NCBI RefSeq assembly: GCF_012932145.1
Contig: NZ_MWOK01000009.1
Span: 1-64,000, forward strand
Direction: 5' to 3'
DNA length: 64,000 nucleotides
DNA from: Acidovorax sp. SRB_14
Lineage (GTDB): Bacteria; Pseudomonadota; Gammaproteobacteria; Burkholderiales; Burkholderiaceae_C
Shown: positions 41,259 to 51,800 of the stretch, piece after piece
How positions within the stretch are numbered: position 1 is the stretch's first letter
How the letters are laid out: each line of letters begins with the position of its first letter
Program-made: the position numbers and the translations under genes
Notes under the pieces: model-generated
Seen by the model: the letters and a program-made list of their open reading frames with translations, nothing else
The model's database searches: none
Told to the model about the DNA's origin: nothing

Positions 41259-43583
41259 TTAGTTGCGTTCCGGTTTGGGCTTGCGGACGGGCGCCTGGTA
41301 TTTTTCGGGCGGCGCTGCGACGGGCGCCGCCGCAGGCACAACGACCTGTGGAGCCGGTGGCGCTTCAACGACCAGGACGGAAGCCGGCGCAGGCGCAGGC
41401 GCAAGCACCGTCAAAACATACCCGGGAGGCGTGGCGGCAGGTGGTGCGGGCGGCGTCCACACGGGAGGCAATGGCGCGTTCCCTTCAGGGCGAACCGTGA
41501 CGGGCGGAGCAACGACCGGCGGGATCACGGCGGGCGGTGGTTCCACGACGACGGGCAGTGGCACAACCACGGGTGGTGGCACCGCCGCCGCTGTGATACT
41601 CGCGGTGGTGGTGGAGACAGCAGGACCGCAACAAGGAGTAGCCAACGCGTATTGATTGGCGTCTGCGCCGCCCAGGCTGTAGCCGGTCAAGGTGATGGTC
41701 TTGTTCGTCCCCACGTCCGGGGTATCGAATTTGGCCGTGCTGCCGGGGCCTGCAGCCAGTGTCACACCGGCCGGACTTCCCTTCAGTGAAGAGACCGTTG
41801 CCGTGGTGGTCCCGTCGGCGTCTTTGTCTTGGCCCTGCGCAAACACCAGCATGTGCTGGATGGGTGCGGCACCAATGATGTTGACGGAATAATCCGTGGG
41901 CGTGGCGTACGCGACCGGGTTGTAATTGATGGTCGTGGGCGCATTCGTGACGGTAGCAGGCGCCAGCGGATCAAAAACCACCGTGCCACCGCCAACGCCT
42001 GGGGCACCGGCGCCATACCCGGCGCTCAGTACCAGGCCCAGCGGCAGGCCCAGGCTCTGGCCGGGAACGATGGTGGTGGTGTGGGTCAGTGTGATCTTTC
42101 CCGCGATGTTGACATCGTTGGCCGCGCAGATGCTGACATTGCCGTTGGTCGTCGACAAAGCGCCTTCCAGGTTGACGTCATTCCCGGCGCTGAGCAAAAC
42201 GCTTCCGTTGGTCGTCGTGATGTCTGCGCCCAATTTCACATTCACATCGCGCCCACAGCAAACCGCCAGGTTTCCATTGGTGGCAGTGATGGACTGGTTG
42301 ATGTTGACGTTTCCGTCGGCCAGCAACGACAGCGTCGTCGGACTCGAACTCGCTGACCATGCAATGGCATCGTTGACGTGAATGTCGCCGCTGCCGGTCT
42401 TCGCCGTGCTGATGGTCACGCTATTGGTCACCAGCTGGGCTGACAACGTTGTGCCAGAGATGTTGTCCGTGGACAGGCTCCCAACGGTGAATTCCCGTGT
42501 GTTGATCCGCCAGGTGCCCGTAGTGTCCTGTGGGGCCGCAGTCGAAGTGACTTTCACACCGCTGGCAATTTTTACATCGGCCGCAGAGGTTTCGATGAAA
42601 CCGCCATTGCCGCCGGCGGGTGCAGAAGCGTCCAATGTGCCAGCCACGTTCATCGTGCCGTTTTCCATGCCGCCGAGCAGTTTGATCGTGCCGTTTTCGC
42701 CGGCGACCAGCGTCTGCGCCTGGATCGTGCCGGTGTTGTTGACGGCACTGGCCAGCAGGCTGCCCGCCGCCTGCGTGGTCAGCAATACCTGGCCGCCGTC
42801 GGCCTGGACCATGCCGCCGTTGGCCACCAGGGCATTGATCGCACCCTGGTCCACCGTGATGTTGAGCAGCTTGTCGCCCGCCATGTCCAGCGTGACGGCA
42901 TTGCCGGCCGCCAGCGCGACCATGCCCAGCCGGGCAGCAATGACCCCCTGGTTGCTGACGTTCGCACCCAGCAGCGCAACATAGCCGCCATCGGCCGCCT
43001 TGATCGCGCCCTGGTTCTCCACCGAGCCGGTGCCGGCGCCCGAGAACTTGTAGTTGTTCGCCATGAAGTTGGCATCCGAGATCGCCAGCGTCGAAGCCAC
43101 CAGCCCGCCCACGTTCACCGACGCGCCGTTGCCGAACAGGATGCCGTTGGGGTTGACCAGGAACACCTTGCCATTGGCCGTCAGGCTGCCCAGGATGTGC
43201 GATGGATCCGATCCGACGACGCGGTTCAGCGCCACCGAGCTGCTGCTCGGCTGATCGAACCGAACCGACTCGCCGGCATTGATGCCAAAGCTCTGCCAGT
43301 TGATCGCCACGTTGGGCGTGGTCTGGGTGATCGTCATGTTGCCCGCCGTGCCGCCAATGGTGGCGCTGCCGGCCGACACCACGCCGCCCGCCGGCTGGGC
43401 ATAGGCACTGGCCCCGCAGGCCATCATCAAGGAAACGGCCAGGATTTTCAGCCGGAAGCTGCCGCCGGCGCCCGCCGCGGCCGTGCAGGACGAGATTTTC
43501 TTGCCGGCGCTGCGGGTGTTTTCAGAAACGGCCACGAAGGTGCCGGTCTGGTCGTTCCAGATGGAGCGGTGAATGAGGTTCAT
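41259..43583 (-). CDS. TpsA: two-partner secretion exoprotein (filamentous haemagglutinin-like)
   Basis: A 774-residue protein from ATG 43583; an ATG eight codons earlier is possible. It opens with an extended signal region (NLIHRSIWNDQTGTFVAVSE) and a hydrophobic core ending ASAYA. The TPS domain (about 65-300) shows GNMTITQTTPNVAINWQSFG and the NPNGILFGNGASVNVGGLVA motif. Beta-helix repeats follow, then a YDG-like domain (about 560-640) and a Pro/Val-rich tail (PPPVVVPLPVVVEPPPAVIP). It is short for an adhesin of this class. It would be exported by the TpsB partner 75 bp upstream in the same operon. Confidence 0.88.
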   Translation of the reverse strand: MNLIHRSIWNDQTGTFVAVSENTRSAGKKISSCTAAAGAGGSFRLKILAVSLMMACGASAYAQPAGGVVSAGSATIGGTAGNMTITQTTPNVAINWQSFGINAGESVRFDQPSSSSVALNRVVGSDPSHILGSLTANGKVFLVNPNGILFGNGASVNVGGLVASTLAISDANFMANNYKFSGAGTGSVENQGAIKAADGGYVALLGANVSNQGVIAARLGMVALAAGNAVTLDMAGDKLLNITVDQGAINALVANGGMVQADGGQVLLTTQAAGSLLASAVNNTGTIQAQTLVAGENGTIKLLGGMENGTMNVAGTLDASAPAGGNGGFIETSAADVKIASGVKVTSTAAPQDTTGTWRINTREFTVGSLSTDNISGTTLSAQLVTNSVTISTAKTGSGDIHVNDAIAWSASSSPTTLSLLADGNVNINQSITATNGNLAVCCGRDVNVKLGADITTTNGSVLLSAGNDVNLEGALSTTNGNVSICAANDVNIAGKITLTHTTTIVPGQSLGLPLGLVLSAGYGAGAPGVGGGTVVFDPLAPATVTNAPTTINYNPVAYATPTDYSVNIIGAAPIQHMLVFAQGQDKDADGTTTATVSSLKGSPAGVTLAAGPGSTAKFDTPDVGTNKTITLTGYSLGGADANQYALATPCCGPAVSTTTASITAAAVPPPVVVPLPVVVEPPPAVIPPVVAPPVTVRPEGNAPLPPVWTPPAPPAATPPGYVLTVLAPAPAPASVLVVEAPPAPQVVVPAAAPVAAPPEKYQAPVRKPKPERN

Positions 43584-43658
43584 GGAATTCTTTCGCGTGT
43601 TCTTCAAAGTTCGGGGTCGGTCCGGCGTTGGCGCAGGCGCAGCCTGCGCTGGACGGGG

Positions 43659-45332
43659 TCAGAAATATTTGACGGCCTGAACCCAGAACCGGCCCGACTT
43701 GTCGGGTGCTGAAGTTGCCGCGTCGTGGCCCAGCTTGCGGGCGTAAAACGCCCTCACCAGAAAGTTGTTGGTGTCCGACCAGTTCACGCCGACGCCCGCG
43801 CCGCTCAGGGTTCTGCGGTTGTCGCCAGTGCTCCACGGGTTCTTGTTGATCGTCACGCTGCCAGCGTCAATGAAGCCAATCAGCTGTACCTGGCCGGGGA
43901 GCTGGTAAGGCGTGGGGAGCCGCATCCGGGCTTCCAGTGCCAGGACATAGCCTTGGTCCCCATAGGCTTCGCCTTCGGGATAGGCGCGCACGCCGTACAT
44001 GCCGCCGAGTTCCATTTTTTCCGACACATCGAGGTTTTTCGAAGCCACCTGGCCATTGATGCCGGCATACAGCGAGACCGTGTCCGTCACGTTTTGCAGC
44101 CGCATGGCACTGAAACCCAGCTTGCTGAAGTGGCCCTGGCTTTGCGCACTTCTCGCGTCCAGGGCCTTGATCGCTGGCGTTGCGATGTCGATGTTGCCAA
44201 CGGACCAGGTGACCGAATAAGCCGTCAAACCGCCGCGCCCCAGATCGTCCCGGTGGTCACCGCGCAGGCTCGCCATCAGCACCTGGGCTTTCTTGTCTTC
44301 CCTTGGTGTATCCAAGTTCAGCGGTCGCTTGTCTTGAAACGTCTTGGCGTCAAACGCAAGACCGGCGTACAGATTGGTATTGCGTGAACGGACCAAAGGG
44401 TAGCTGCCGTACACGCTCGCAATCTTGGCCGTCCCGGTGGCCTGCGCGTATGTGAATTCCCGGCCCAGTTCGTAGCCCAGCCAGCTGTAAGCCACGCCGG
44501 CCGTTGCCTTGCCAAACTGCATCTGGTAGGACGCCCGGGCATAGTTCAGACCCGTGCCCGAGGTCAGCACGCGCAGGGAAGCGACGTCGCCATGCCCGGC
44601 CGCATTGTTCAGGTTCACCGTCGCTCCGAGACGGTACTCGCCGGTGTAGCGGTTGCCGGCATTGTCGGCATCGATGCTGCCGGTGACGCGCTGACCTGGA
44701 AGGACGTCGACGATCAGATCGGACGCGCCGACGGATGCGCCCGGCGCCAGGGTGGAGGTGACTTTCACGCCAGGAATGTCCGACAGCATCAACAGGCGGC
44801 TTTCCAGCGGCGCGATGGCGACCATGTCGCCGCTGTGGAGTCCCTCAAGCTGGCTTTGGATCAGCCCATCGGACAGCGCGCTCTTGTTGCGCACGACCAC
44901 CTTGCCGTACTGGCCCTCGATGACGGCAATGGTGACCGCGCCGTCCGTGATCTCCTGGGCGGGCAGATAGGCCTGGGCCACGAAATAGCCACTGCTGCGG
45001 TAACGATCGGTGATTTTCAAAGCCATGGCGCGCAGATCGGCCAGGGTCAGTTCGCTGCCGGGCTTGAAGCCTGTCAACGCCACCAGTTCGGCTTCGGGAT
45101 AGATCTGCATGCCCGTCACCTGCAGGCGGTTGACGATGATTTTTACGGCGTCTGGCGCGGCAGTCGCTGGCGCACTGCTGGGCGCCTCGATGCGGATAAC
45201 GGGTGCGGCCTTTTGCGGGCTGGGAGACGGAGGGATCTGCTGGATCTGGATGCCGGCGCTGGGGGGCTGCTGGGCGAACACGGCCTGGCTCAGGGACAAG
45301 AGCGCAAACGGAAGGAATTTATTTTTTAACAC
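43659..45332 (-). CDS. TpsB: ShlB/FhaC-family outer-membrane translocator
   Basis: A 557-residue protein with a signal peptide (LPFALLSLSQAVFAQQ), a Pro-rich linker, two POTRA domains (about 65-210, for example MQIYPEAELVALTGFKPGSE and GAVTIAVIEGQYGKVVVRNK), and a 16-stranded barrel ending in the Phe-terminated strand FWVQAVKYF. The VRAYPEGEAYGDQGYVLALE block is the conserved L6/VRGY-type loop. It secretes its TpsA partner across the outer membrane. The upstream region is AT-rich. Confidence 0.9.
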   Translation of the reverse strand: MLKNKFLPFALLSLSQAVFAQQPPSAGIQIQQIPPSPSPQKAAPVIRIEAPSSAPATAAPDAVKIIVNRLQVTGMQIYPEAELVALTGFKPGSELTLADLRAMALKITDRYRSSGYFVAQAYLPAQEITDGAVTIAVIEGQYGKVVVRNKSALSDGLIQSQLEGLHSGDMVAIAPLESRLLMLSDIPGVKVTSTLAPGASVGASDLIVDVLPGQRVTGSIDADNAGNRYTGEYRLGATVNLNNAAGHGDVASLRVLTSGTGLNYARASYQMQFGKATAGVAYSWLGYELGREFTYAQATGTAKIASVYGSYPLVRSRNTNLYAGLAFDAKTFQDKRPLNLDTPREDKKAQVLMASLRGDHRDDLGRGGLTAYSVTWSVGNIDIATPAIKALDARSAQSQGHFSKLGFSAMRLQNVTDTVSLYAGINGQVASKNLDVSEKMELGGMYGVRAYPEGEAYGDQGYVLALEARMRLPTPYQLPGQVQLIGFIDAGSVTINKNPWSTGDNRRTLSGAGVGVNWSDTNNFLVRAFYARKLGHDAATSAPDKSGRFWVQAVKYF

Positions 45333-45956
45333 AAGCTGCCCTTGGCATGACTGACGTTTGATTCGGAGCGAACGCAGTTCAGGGCGCGGCTAAGGAGGGG
45401 CAAGTCTCGAAAAAATCCTGTGTCATCTTGTGACTTATTCGACTTTTTGCCTTATGGCTATTGAATCAGTGAATTTGATAAATTTAAGTAATTGTTTGTA
45501 GGATGGCAGCCTGAAGTGAAGTAGTGCGAGAGAAGTGTGAGCGCGACACACATCGCGATGGGTCCGGGTAAGGAAGAGAATGCATCGCGTTTAAGCCAGC
45601 TGCTGGCTGTCCTATCTCGGACGCTGGCATGGGCGGCATGTATCGCCCTTGTTGATGGGCCACGCTGTGCTGCACGGATCCACAGTCGATTCAATCCACG
45701 GCTAGAGCGCGCTCATGCGAAAACCCGTGCACCTCGGCCGCTGGCCGACCAAGCGATTGCGGCGCCAATCCCGGGCAATGGGTTTGGGCGCGCGTGAGTA
45801 GCGGCCAACCGCTCGCTGCGCGCTTGAAGCTTCTTTAGCGCCGAGAAGGCGCGCCTCGCTCTTCGGCGCTCAAAGGTCAACAGCCTTTGATCATGTAAAC
45901 ATTCTGCATGTTTTGATAAGACGGTTGCACCTTCCCCTTGAACCGCCCCGCGAAAC
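45333..45956. other. Intergenic, mostly empty
   Basis: About 620 bp between tpsB and mnmA. The part next to tpsB (45440-45500) is AT-rich and probably holds the tps promoter. A hairpin (AGCGCCGA 45837-45844 / TCGGCGCT 45863-45870) lies about 90 bp after the mnmA stop and may end that transcript. No gene is recognised. Confidence 0.5.
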
Positions 45957-47072
45957 CTAGACCCGGTCCACCGCCGCGATCACGCCGCCGCCCAGGCACA
46001 CCTCGCCGTCGTAGAGCACGGCACTCTGCCCGGGCGTGACGGCCCACTGCGCCTCGGGAAACTGCAGGCCAAAGCCGGCCGTGTCCGCGCCCGCGAGCGT
46101 GCAGGCCGCATCCTGCTGGCGGTAGCGCGTCTTGGCCGCATAGGCGCCGGGGGCCGGCGCGTGGCCCGCGGTCCAGCTCGCGTCCTGGGCGTCCAGGCGG
46201 TGCGAGAGCAGCCAGGGGTGATCGTGGCCCTGCACCACGCGCAGCACGTTGGTGCCGAGTTCCTTGCGCGCCACGAACCACGGCGCATGCTCGCCGCCGC
46301 CGCGCTGCGCGCCCTTATCCTTGACGCCGCCTATCCCTAAGCCCTGGCGCTGGCCCAGCGTGTAGAAGGACAGGCCCACATGGCGGCCGAGCTTGCGCCC
46401 GCGCTCGTCCAGGATGGGCCCGGGAGCATGCGCGATGTAGCGGTTCAAAAACTCGCGGAACGGCCGCTCGCCGATGAAGCAGATTCCCGTGGAGTCCTTC
46501 TTCTTGGCGTTGGGCAGGCCGATCTCGGCGGCGATGCGGCGCACCTCGGTCTTGTGCAGCTCGCCCACCGGGAACAGCGTTTTGGCCAGCTGCGCCTGTG
46601 TCAGCCGGTGCAGGAAATAGCTCTGGTCCTTGGACGGATCGAGCCCCTTGAGCAGCTCGAACAGGCCGGACTGCGGGTTCTGGCGCACGCGCGCATAGTG
46701 CCCGGTGGCAATCTTCTCGGCGCCCAGGCGCATCGCGTGGTCGAGGAAGGCCTTGAACTTGATCTCGGCGTTGCACAGCACATCGGGGTTCGGCGTGCGC
46801 CCGGCCTGGTATTCGCGCAGAAACTCGGCGAACACGCGGTCCTTGTACTCGGCGGCGAAGTTGACATGCTCGATCTCGATGCCGATCACGTCGGCCACGG
46901 CGGCGGCGTCGACGAAGTCGACGTTGGACGAGCAGTATTCGCTGTCGTCATCGTCTTCCCAGTTCTTCATGAAGATGCCGACCACCTCGTGGCCCTGCTG
47001 TTTGAGAAGGTGGGCCGTGACGGCGGAGTCCACCCCGCCAGACAGGCCGACCACGACGCGCTGCTTGTTCAT
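45957..47072 (-). CDS. mnmA: tRNA-specific 2-thiouridylase MnmA
   Basis: A 371-residue protein of standard length. The PP-loop [18 protein letters not shown] binds [17 protein letters not shown] contains the first catalytic Cys and [15 protein letters not shown] the second. It installs the s2U34 thiol in tRNA-Lys, -Glu and -Gln using sulfur relayed from cysteine desulfurase. ATG 47072 is preferred; the 17 upstream in-frame codons lack family similarity. It is divergent from tcuR. Confidence 0.95.
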   Translation of the reverse strand: MNKQRVVVGLSGGVDSAVTAHLLKQQGHEVVGIFMKNWEDDDDSEYCSSNVDFVDAAAVADVIGIEIEHVNFAAEYKDRVFAEFLREYQAGRTPNPDVLCNAEIKFKAFLDHAMRLGAEKIATGHYARVRQNPQSGLFELLKGLDPSKDQSYFLHRLTQAQLAKTLFPVGELHKTEVRRIAAEIGLPNAKKKDSTGICFIGERPFREFLNRYIAHAPGPILDERGRKLGRHVGLSFYTLGQRQGLGIGGVKDKGAQRGGGEHAPWFVARKELGTNVLRVVQGHDHPWLLSHRLDAQDASWTAGHAPAPGAYAAKTRYRQQDAACTLAGADTAGFGLQFPEAQWAVTPGQSAVLYDGEVCLGGGVIAAVDRV

Positions 47073-47092
47073 AGGTGTGCGATTATCCCAGC

Positions 47093-47109
47093 CATCACGC
47101 AGTGTGATG
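47093..47109. promoter_or_regulatory. LysR-type (T-N11-A) site upstream of tcuR
   Basis: CATCAC-GCAGT-GTGATG is a dyad containing TCACGCAGTGTGA, a T-N11-A site. The same half-sites occur at 48133-48149 before tcuA. It lies 25 bp before the tcuR start and 20 bp before mnmA, a typical autoregulatory position. Confidence 0.65.
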
Positions 47110-47133
47110 TGTGACAGGGACAAGGAAACTCCA

Positions 47134-48093
47134 ATGGAATTGCGGCAATTGCGCTACTTCGTGCGCATCGTCGAACTCGGCTCCATGGGCCGGGCTGCGA
47201 TCGACCTCGACGTGGTGCAGTCGGCGCTGAGCCAGCAGATCAGCCGCCTCGAAGGCGAGCTGTGCACCCGGCTGCTGCAGCGCACGGCCAAGGGCGCCGT
47301 GCCCACCGAGGCCGGGCTGGCCTTCTTCCGCGAGGCGCAACTGGCGTTGCGCCACGCCGACCAGGCCGCGCGCGCGGCGCAGCAGGCGCGCCTGACGGGC
47401 ACCGTGAGCGTGGGCCTGTCGCCGACCACGGCCTCGGTGCTCGGCGTGCCGCTGATGCGCGCCATGCACGAGCGCTACCCCGACGTGCGCCTGCACATGG
47501 TGGGCAGCCTCTCCGGCCACCTCTCCAACATGCTCAACGCGCGCCAGCTCGACCTGGCCGTGCTGTTCGACACCCAGCCGGCGCGCCGCTGGAGCGTGCT
47601 GCCGCTGCTCGAAGAGCGCCTGTTTTTGATCCGCTCGATCCGCCACCGCGCGCCGGACCAGGCGCCGCTGCCGCGCCAGGTGTCCCTGGCCGCGCTGGAG
47701 GCCGAGCCGCTGATCCTGCCCACCGGCCCGCACGGCCTGCGCAGCCGGCTCGACACGGCGTTTGCCCAGGCGCGCGTGGCGCCGTGCATGGCCATGGAAA
47801 TCGACTCTCTCGAGCTGCTGATGGACGCCGTGGACATGGGCCTGGGCAGCACCATCCAGCCCTGGGCCGCCGTGGGCCGCTACAGCGACGCGGCGCAGCG
47901 CTTCGAACTGGCCGAGATCGAGGACGGCCCGGCCTTCCGGCCCGCCGCGCTGTGCAGCCTCTCGGACGACGAGCTCTCGCCCGCGGCGCTGGCGGCGCGC
48001 GTCGTGCTGGCCGACTGCGTGCGCGAACTGGTGCAGTCGGGCCAGTGGATCGGCGCGGCGCTGGTAGCGCCCGCCGCCCCCCACACGCTCTGA
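47134..48093 (+). CDS. tcuR: LysR-family regulator of the tcu cluster
   Basis: A 319-residue protein starting at ATG 47134 ([20 protein letters not shown]), with CAAGGAAACT upstream. The N-terminal winged helix (about 1-60: [20 protein letters not shown]) and effector domain (about 90-300) are standard LTTR. It lies directly upstream of a TcuA/TcuB pair, and in Salmonella TcuR activates tricarballylate genes. Two matching T-N11-A palindromes flank its gene. The symbol is inferred from context. Confidence 0.82.
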   Translation: MELRQLRYFVRIVELGSMGRAAIDLDVVQSALSQQISRLEGELCTRLLQRTAKGAVPTEAGLAFFREAQLALRHADQAARAAQQARLTGTVSVGLSPTTASVLGVPLMRAMHERYPDVRLHMVGSLSGHLSNMLNARQLDLAVLFDTQPARRWSVLPLLEERLFLIRSIRHRAPDQAPLPRQVSLAALEAEPLILPTGPHGLRSRLDTAFAQARVAPCMAMEIDSLELLMDAVDMGLGSTIQPWAAVGRYSDAAQRFELAEIEDGPAFRPAALCSLSDDELSPAALAARVVLADCVRELVQSGQWIGAALVAPAAPHTL

Positions 48094-48132
48094 CCGGCCG
48101 CCTGGCCCCCTCGGGGCTTGCCGCCACCGAGT

Positions 48133-48149
48133 CATCACGATTCGTGATG
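48133..48149. promoter_or_regulatory. LysR-type (T-N11-A) site upstream of tcuA
   Basis: CATCACGA-T-TCGTGATG is a perfect 17-bp palindrome containing TCACGATTCGTGA. It lies 170 bp before the tcuA start and has the same half-sites as the dyad before tcuR, so it is the likely activator site. Confidence 0.7.
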
Positions 48150-48318
48150 GGGCCATGCCCGCACGCCCCCTGCGCAGGCGGCGGTGTTCTTCCTACAGTC
48201 GGCCCTCCCCGATGAATGGAAGATCCACCGTGTCCGCCCTTGCCTTGCCTGCGCACCGCACCGTCGCCGCACCCACCCGGGTGCGTGAACAGCCTCCACT
48301 CCGCCTGGGAGTGGCGGC

Positions 48319-49770
48319 ATGAGCCCCGACGTCCTGGTGATCGGCGGCGGCAACGCCGCCCTGTGCGCCGCGCTGATGGCGCGCGAGGCCGGCGCCAGTG
48401 TGCTGCTGCTCGAATCGGCCCCACGGGAATGGCGCGGCGGCAACTCGGCCCACACGCGCAACCTGCGCTGCATGCACGATGCGCCGCAGGACGTGCTGGT
48501 CGAGGCCTACCCCGAAGATGAGTACTGGCAGGACCTGCTCAAGGTGACCGGTGGCCTGACCAACGAGCACCTGGCGCGCCTGGTGATCCGTGCCTCCTCG
48601 ACCTGCCGCGACTGGATGCGCAGCCACGGCGTGCACTTCCAGCCACCGCTGTCGGGCGCGCTGCACGTGGCGCGCACCAACGCCTTCTTCATGGGCGGCG
48701 GCAAGGCGCTGGTGAATGCGTATTTCCGCAGCGCCGAAAAGCTCGGCGTGCAGGTGCGCTACGAAGCGCCCGTGGACCGCATCGAGATAGAAAACGGCCG
48801 CTTCGTCGCTGCCCATTGCAAGGGCGAGCGCATCACGGCCAAAAGCTGCGTGCTGGCTGCGGGCGGCTTCGAATCGAACCGCGACTGGCTGCGCGAAGCC
48901 TGGGGCCAGAACGCGCGCGGCGAGTGGCCCTCCGACAACTTCCTGATCCGCGGCACGGCCTACAACCAGGGCGTGCTGCTGCGCCACCTGCTCGAGGACC
49001 ACGGCGCCGACCGCATCGGCGACCCGACCCAGGCCCACATGGTGGCCATCGACGCGCGCGCGCCGCTGTACGACGGCGGCATCTGCACGCGCATCGACTG
49101 CGTCTCGCTCGGTGTGGTGGTCAACCGCGAGGCCGAGCGCTTCTACGACGAGGGCGAGGACTTCTGGCCCAAGCGCTATGCGATCTGGGGGCGCCTGGTG
49201 GCGCAGCAGCCGGGGCAGATCGGCTACTCGATCATCGACAGCAAGGCCATCGGCCGCTTCATGCCGCCCGTGTTCCCCGGCGTGAAGGCCGACAGCTTGC
49301 CCGAGCTCGCGCAAAAGCTCGGCCTGCCCGTGGACACCTTCATGCGTACGCTCGATGCCTACAACGCCGCCTGCCGCGTGGGCACGTTCGACCACACCGC
49401 CCTCGACGATTGCCATACCGAAGGCATCACGCCCGCGAAGACGCACTGGGCCCGCCCCCTCGACACGGCGCCCTATTACGGCTACGCGCTCAAGCCGGGC
49501 GTGACCTTCACCTACCTCGGCCTGCACACCGACGACACGGCGGCCGTGCGCTTCAACAACCAGCCGAGCGACAACCTGTTCGTCGCCGGCGAAATGATGG
49601 CCGGCAACGTGCTGGGCAAGGGCTACACGGCCGGCGTGGGCATGAGCATCGGCACGGCGTTCGGCCGCATCGCCGGCACCCACGCGGCCTTGGCATCAAA
49701 AAGGCCTGCAGCGCTTGTACAGAAAGCGCCAGCAGCTACAAAACAAGGAGTAAACAATGCAGTCGCTTGA
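48319..49770 (+). CDS. tcuA: FAD-dependent tricarballylate dehydrogenase TcuA (or related FAD oxidoreductase)
   Basis: A 483-residue protein. The dinucleotide fold opens at residue 4 ([20 protein letters not shown], then LLLESAP). A central FAD_binding_2/succinate-dehydrogenase-like domain follows, with RNLRCMHD early, [11 protein letters not shown], and the closing FAD motif [20 protein letters not shown]. TcuA oxidises tricarballylate to cis-aconitate and passes electrons to TcuB. The last 25 codons ([20 protein letters not shown]) come from an intergenic repeat that runs into the frame. It overlaps tcuB by 14 bp. Confidence 0.88.
   Translation: MSPDVLVIGGGNAALCAALMAREAGASVLLLESAPREWRGGNSAHTRNLRCMHDAPQDVLVEAYPEDEYWQDLLKVTGGLTNEHLARLVIRASSTCRDWMRSHGVHFQPPLSGALHVARTNAFFMGGGKALVNAYFRSAEKLGVQVRYEAPVDRIEIENGRFVAAHCKGERITAKSCVLAAGGFESNRDWLREAWGQNARGEWPSDNFLIRGTAYNQGVLLRHLLEDHGADRIGDPTQAHMVAIDARAPLYDGGICTRIDCVSLGVVVNREAERFYDEGEDFWPKRYAIWGRLVAQQPGQIGYSIIDSKAIGRFMPPVFPGVKADSLPELAQKLGLPVDTFMRTLDAYNAACRVGTFDHTALDDCHTEGITPAKTHWARPLDTAPYYGYALKPGVTFTYLGLHTDDTAAVRFNNQPSDNLFVAGEMMAGNVLGKGYTAGVGMSIGTAFGRIAGTHAALASKRPAALVQKAPAATKQGVNNAVA
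49695..49745. repeat. Comamonadaceae-type intergenic repeat, copy 2, within the tcuA 3' end
   Basis: GCATCAAAAAGGCCTGCAGC, a short centre, then AAAGCGCCAGCAGCTACAAA resembles copies 1 and 3. Here it is translated as the C-terminal tail of TcuA and runs up to the tcuB start. Confidence 0.6.
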
Positions 49771-50938
49771 AGCCCTGACGCGCGACGCCCGGGCGCTGGC
49801 GAACGGCGATGTCGTGCTGTCCGCCGCCGAGACCGAGGTGGCGCGCCAGATGCAGATCTGCAACGCCTGCCGCTACTGCGAGGGCTTCTGCGCCGTGTTT
49901 CCGGCCATGACGCGCCGGCTCGAATTCGGCAAGGCCGACATCCACTTCCTCGCCAACCTGTGCCACAACTGCGGCGCCTGCCTGCACGCCTGCCAGTACG
50001 CGCCGCCGCATGAATTTGCGGTGAACGTGCCCCAGGCCATGGCCCAGGTGCGCGGCCAGACCTATGCCGACTATGCTTGGCCGCCCGCGCTGGGCCAGCT
50101 CTACCAGCGCCAGGGGCTCACGCTGTCGCTGGCACTGGCCGCGGGGCTCGCGCTGTTCCTGGTGCTGGCCGTGGTGCTCCACGGCCAGGGCCTGGCTGCG
50201 CTGTGGGGCACGCCGCAGGGCGGCTTCTACGGCATCTTCCCGCACAACCTGCTGGTCGGCCTGTTCGCGCCGGTGTTCCTGTTCGCCACGCTGGCGCTGT
50301 CCCTGGGCGTGCGCCGCTTCTGGCGCGACGTGGCGCCGGCCACCAGCGGCGCGCCGCTGTCGCCCCCGGCCACGGCCGAGGCGGCCGACGCGGTGCTGCG
50401 CCTGAAATACCTGGACGGCGGCCACGGCGATGGCTGCCACAACGAAGACGACGCCTACACCCTGTCGCGCCGGCGCTTCCACCACTTCACGTTCTACGGC
50501 TTCCTGCTGTGCTTTGCCGCCACCAGTGTGGCCACGCTCTACCACTACCTGCTCGGCTGGGTGGCCCCCTACGAACTGCCCAGCCTGCCCAAGCTGCTGG
50601 GCGTGGCCGGCGGCGTGAGTCTGATGATCGGCACGGCTGGCCTGTGGCGCCTGAACCTGCAGCGCCATGCGCTGCACGGCGACGCAGCGCAAAAGCCCAT
50701 GGACCGCGGCTTCATCGCGCTGCTGTTCCTCACCAGCGCCAGCGGCCTGCTGCTCTGGCTGGGCCGCGGCACGCCGGCGCTGGCGCTGCTGCTGTGCCTG
50801 CACCTGGGCGCGGTGATGGCGCTGTTCGCCACGCTGCCCTACGGCAAGTTCGCCCACGGCATTTTCCGCACCGCCTCGCTGTTGCGCCATGCGGTGGAAA
50901 AGCGCCAGCCCCACCCGATCGGCCTGGGCGCCGACTGA
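49757..50938 (+). CDS. tcuB: Tricarballylate utilization protein TcuB (4Fe-4S, membrane-bound)
   Basis: A 393-residue protein. Two 4Fe-4S clusters are bound by [15 protein letters not shown] (about 35-49) and [16 protein letters not shown] (about 70-85). Several membrane helices follow ([35 protein letters not shown], and others), with His residues such as [11 protein letters not shown] and YHYLLGW as possible haem ligands. It takes electrons from reduced TcuA into the quinone pool. The start overlaps tcuA. Confidence 0.88.
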   Translation: MQSLEALTRDARALANGDVVLSAAETEVARQMQICNACRYCEGFCAVFPAMTRRLEFGKADIHFLANLCHNCGACLHACQYAPPHEFAVNVPQAMAQVRGQTYADYAWPPALGQLYQRQGLTLSLALAAGLALFLVLAVVLHGQGLAALWGTPQGGFYGIFPHNLLVGLFAPVFLFATLALSLGVRRFWRDVAPATSGAPLSPPATAEAADAVLRLKYLDGGHGDGCHNEDDAYTLSRRRFHHFTFYGFLLCFAATSVATLYHYLLGWVAPYELPSLPKLLGVAGGVSLMIGTAGLWRLNLQRHALHGDAAQKPMDRGFIALLFLTSASGLLLWLGRGTPALALLLCLHLGAVMALFATLPYGKFAHGIFRTASLLRHAVEKRQPHPIGLGAD

Positions 50939-51005
50939 CCGAACCCCCCGACGACTCCGCCGTCGAGGCACCGATGGCTTTGCAAAACCAAGAAAGAGAC
51001 TGCAT

Positions 51006-51800
51006 ATGGCGTACGACGATATCCCGAAGCTCCAGATTTCCTCGATGAAGAACCAATGCTCGGAGGCCGAGTGGAAAGCGCGCGTCGACCTGGCGGCGTG
51101 CTATCGGCTGGTGGAGCATTTCGGCATGGCGGACATGATGGCCAACCACATCTCCAGCCGCGTGCCGGGGGAGGACGACGCCTTCCTGATCAATGCCTAC
51201 GGCATGATGTACGGCGAGATCACGGCGTCCAGCCTGATCAAGGTCAGCCATGACGGCACCGTTCTCGCCAAGCCCGACTTTGGCGCGCTGGACTATGGCG
51301 TCAACAAGGCCGGCTACGTGATCCACAGCGCCGTGCACGATGCGCGCCCCGAAGTCGATTGCGTGATCCACACACACAGCTGGGCCTCGATGGCCGTGTC
51401 GTCGCTTGAGTGTGGGCTGCTGCCCATCACTCAGACCGCCATGCGCTTTCTGAAGATCGGCTATCACGACTACCAGGGCGTGGTGCTCGACACCGCCGAG
51501 CAGGAATCCCTGATTAAAGACCTGGGCCAGGGCGAGGCGCTGATCCTGCGCAACCACGGCGCGTTGACCGTCGGCCGCACCGTGGGCGAGGCGTTCAACT
51601 GGATGCACCGGCTCGAACTCGCCTGCCGCTCGCAGCTGGCGGCCATGGCCTGCAACACCCCCTTGGTCCAGGTGCCGCAGGCGGTGTTGCACGAGACCTG
51701 GAACAACTACCAGCCCGGCACCCGGCGTCCCTATGGGGTGATGGAGTGGCCGGCCCTGCTGCGCATGCTGGACCGCCTGGATCCCAGCTTTCGCACCTGA
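51006..51800 (+). CDS. Class II aldolase/adducin family protein
   Basis: A 264-residue protein from ATG 51006. The aldolase_II domain (about 20-230) shows RLVEHFGMADMMANHISSRV, a zinc-binding HTHSWASM (His pair near 120-122), and ILRNHGALTVGRTVGEAF with the third His. Adducin-like class II aldolases act on fuculose-phosphate-type or hydroxy-acid substrates; the substrate is unknown. It follows tcuB by 67 bp. Its place suggests a C-C cleavage or decarboxylation step in tricarboxylate use. Confidence 0.85.
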   Translation: MAYDDIPKLQISSMKNQCSEAEWKARVDLAACYRLVEHFGMADMMANHISSRVPGEDDAFLINAYGMMYGEITASSLIKVSHDGTVLAKPDFGALDYGVNKAGYVIHSAVHDARPEVDCVIHTHSWASMAVSSLECGLLPITQTAMRFLKIGYHDYQGVVLDTAEQESLIKDLGQGEALILRNHGALTVGRTVGEAFNWMHRLELACRSQLAAMACNTPLVQVPQAVLHETWNNYQPGTRRPYGVMEWPALLRMLDRLDPSFRT

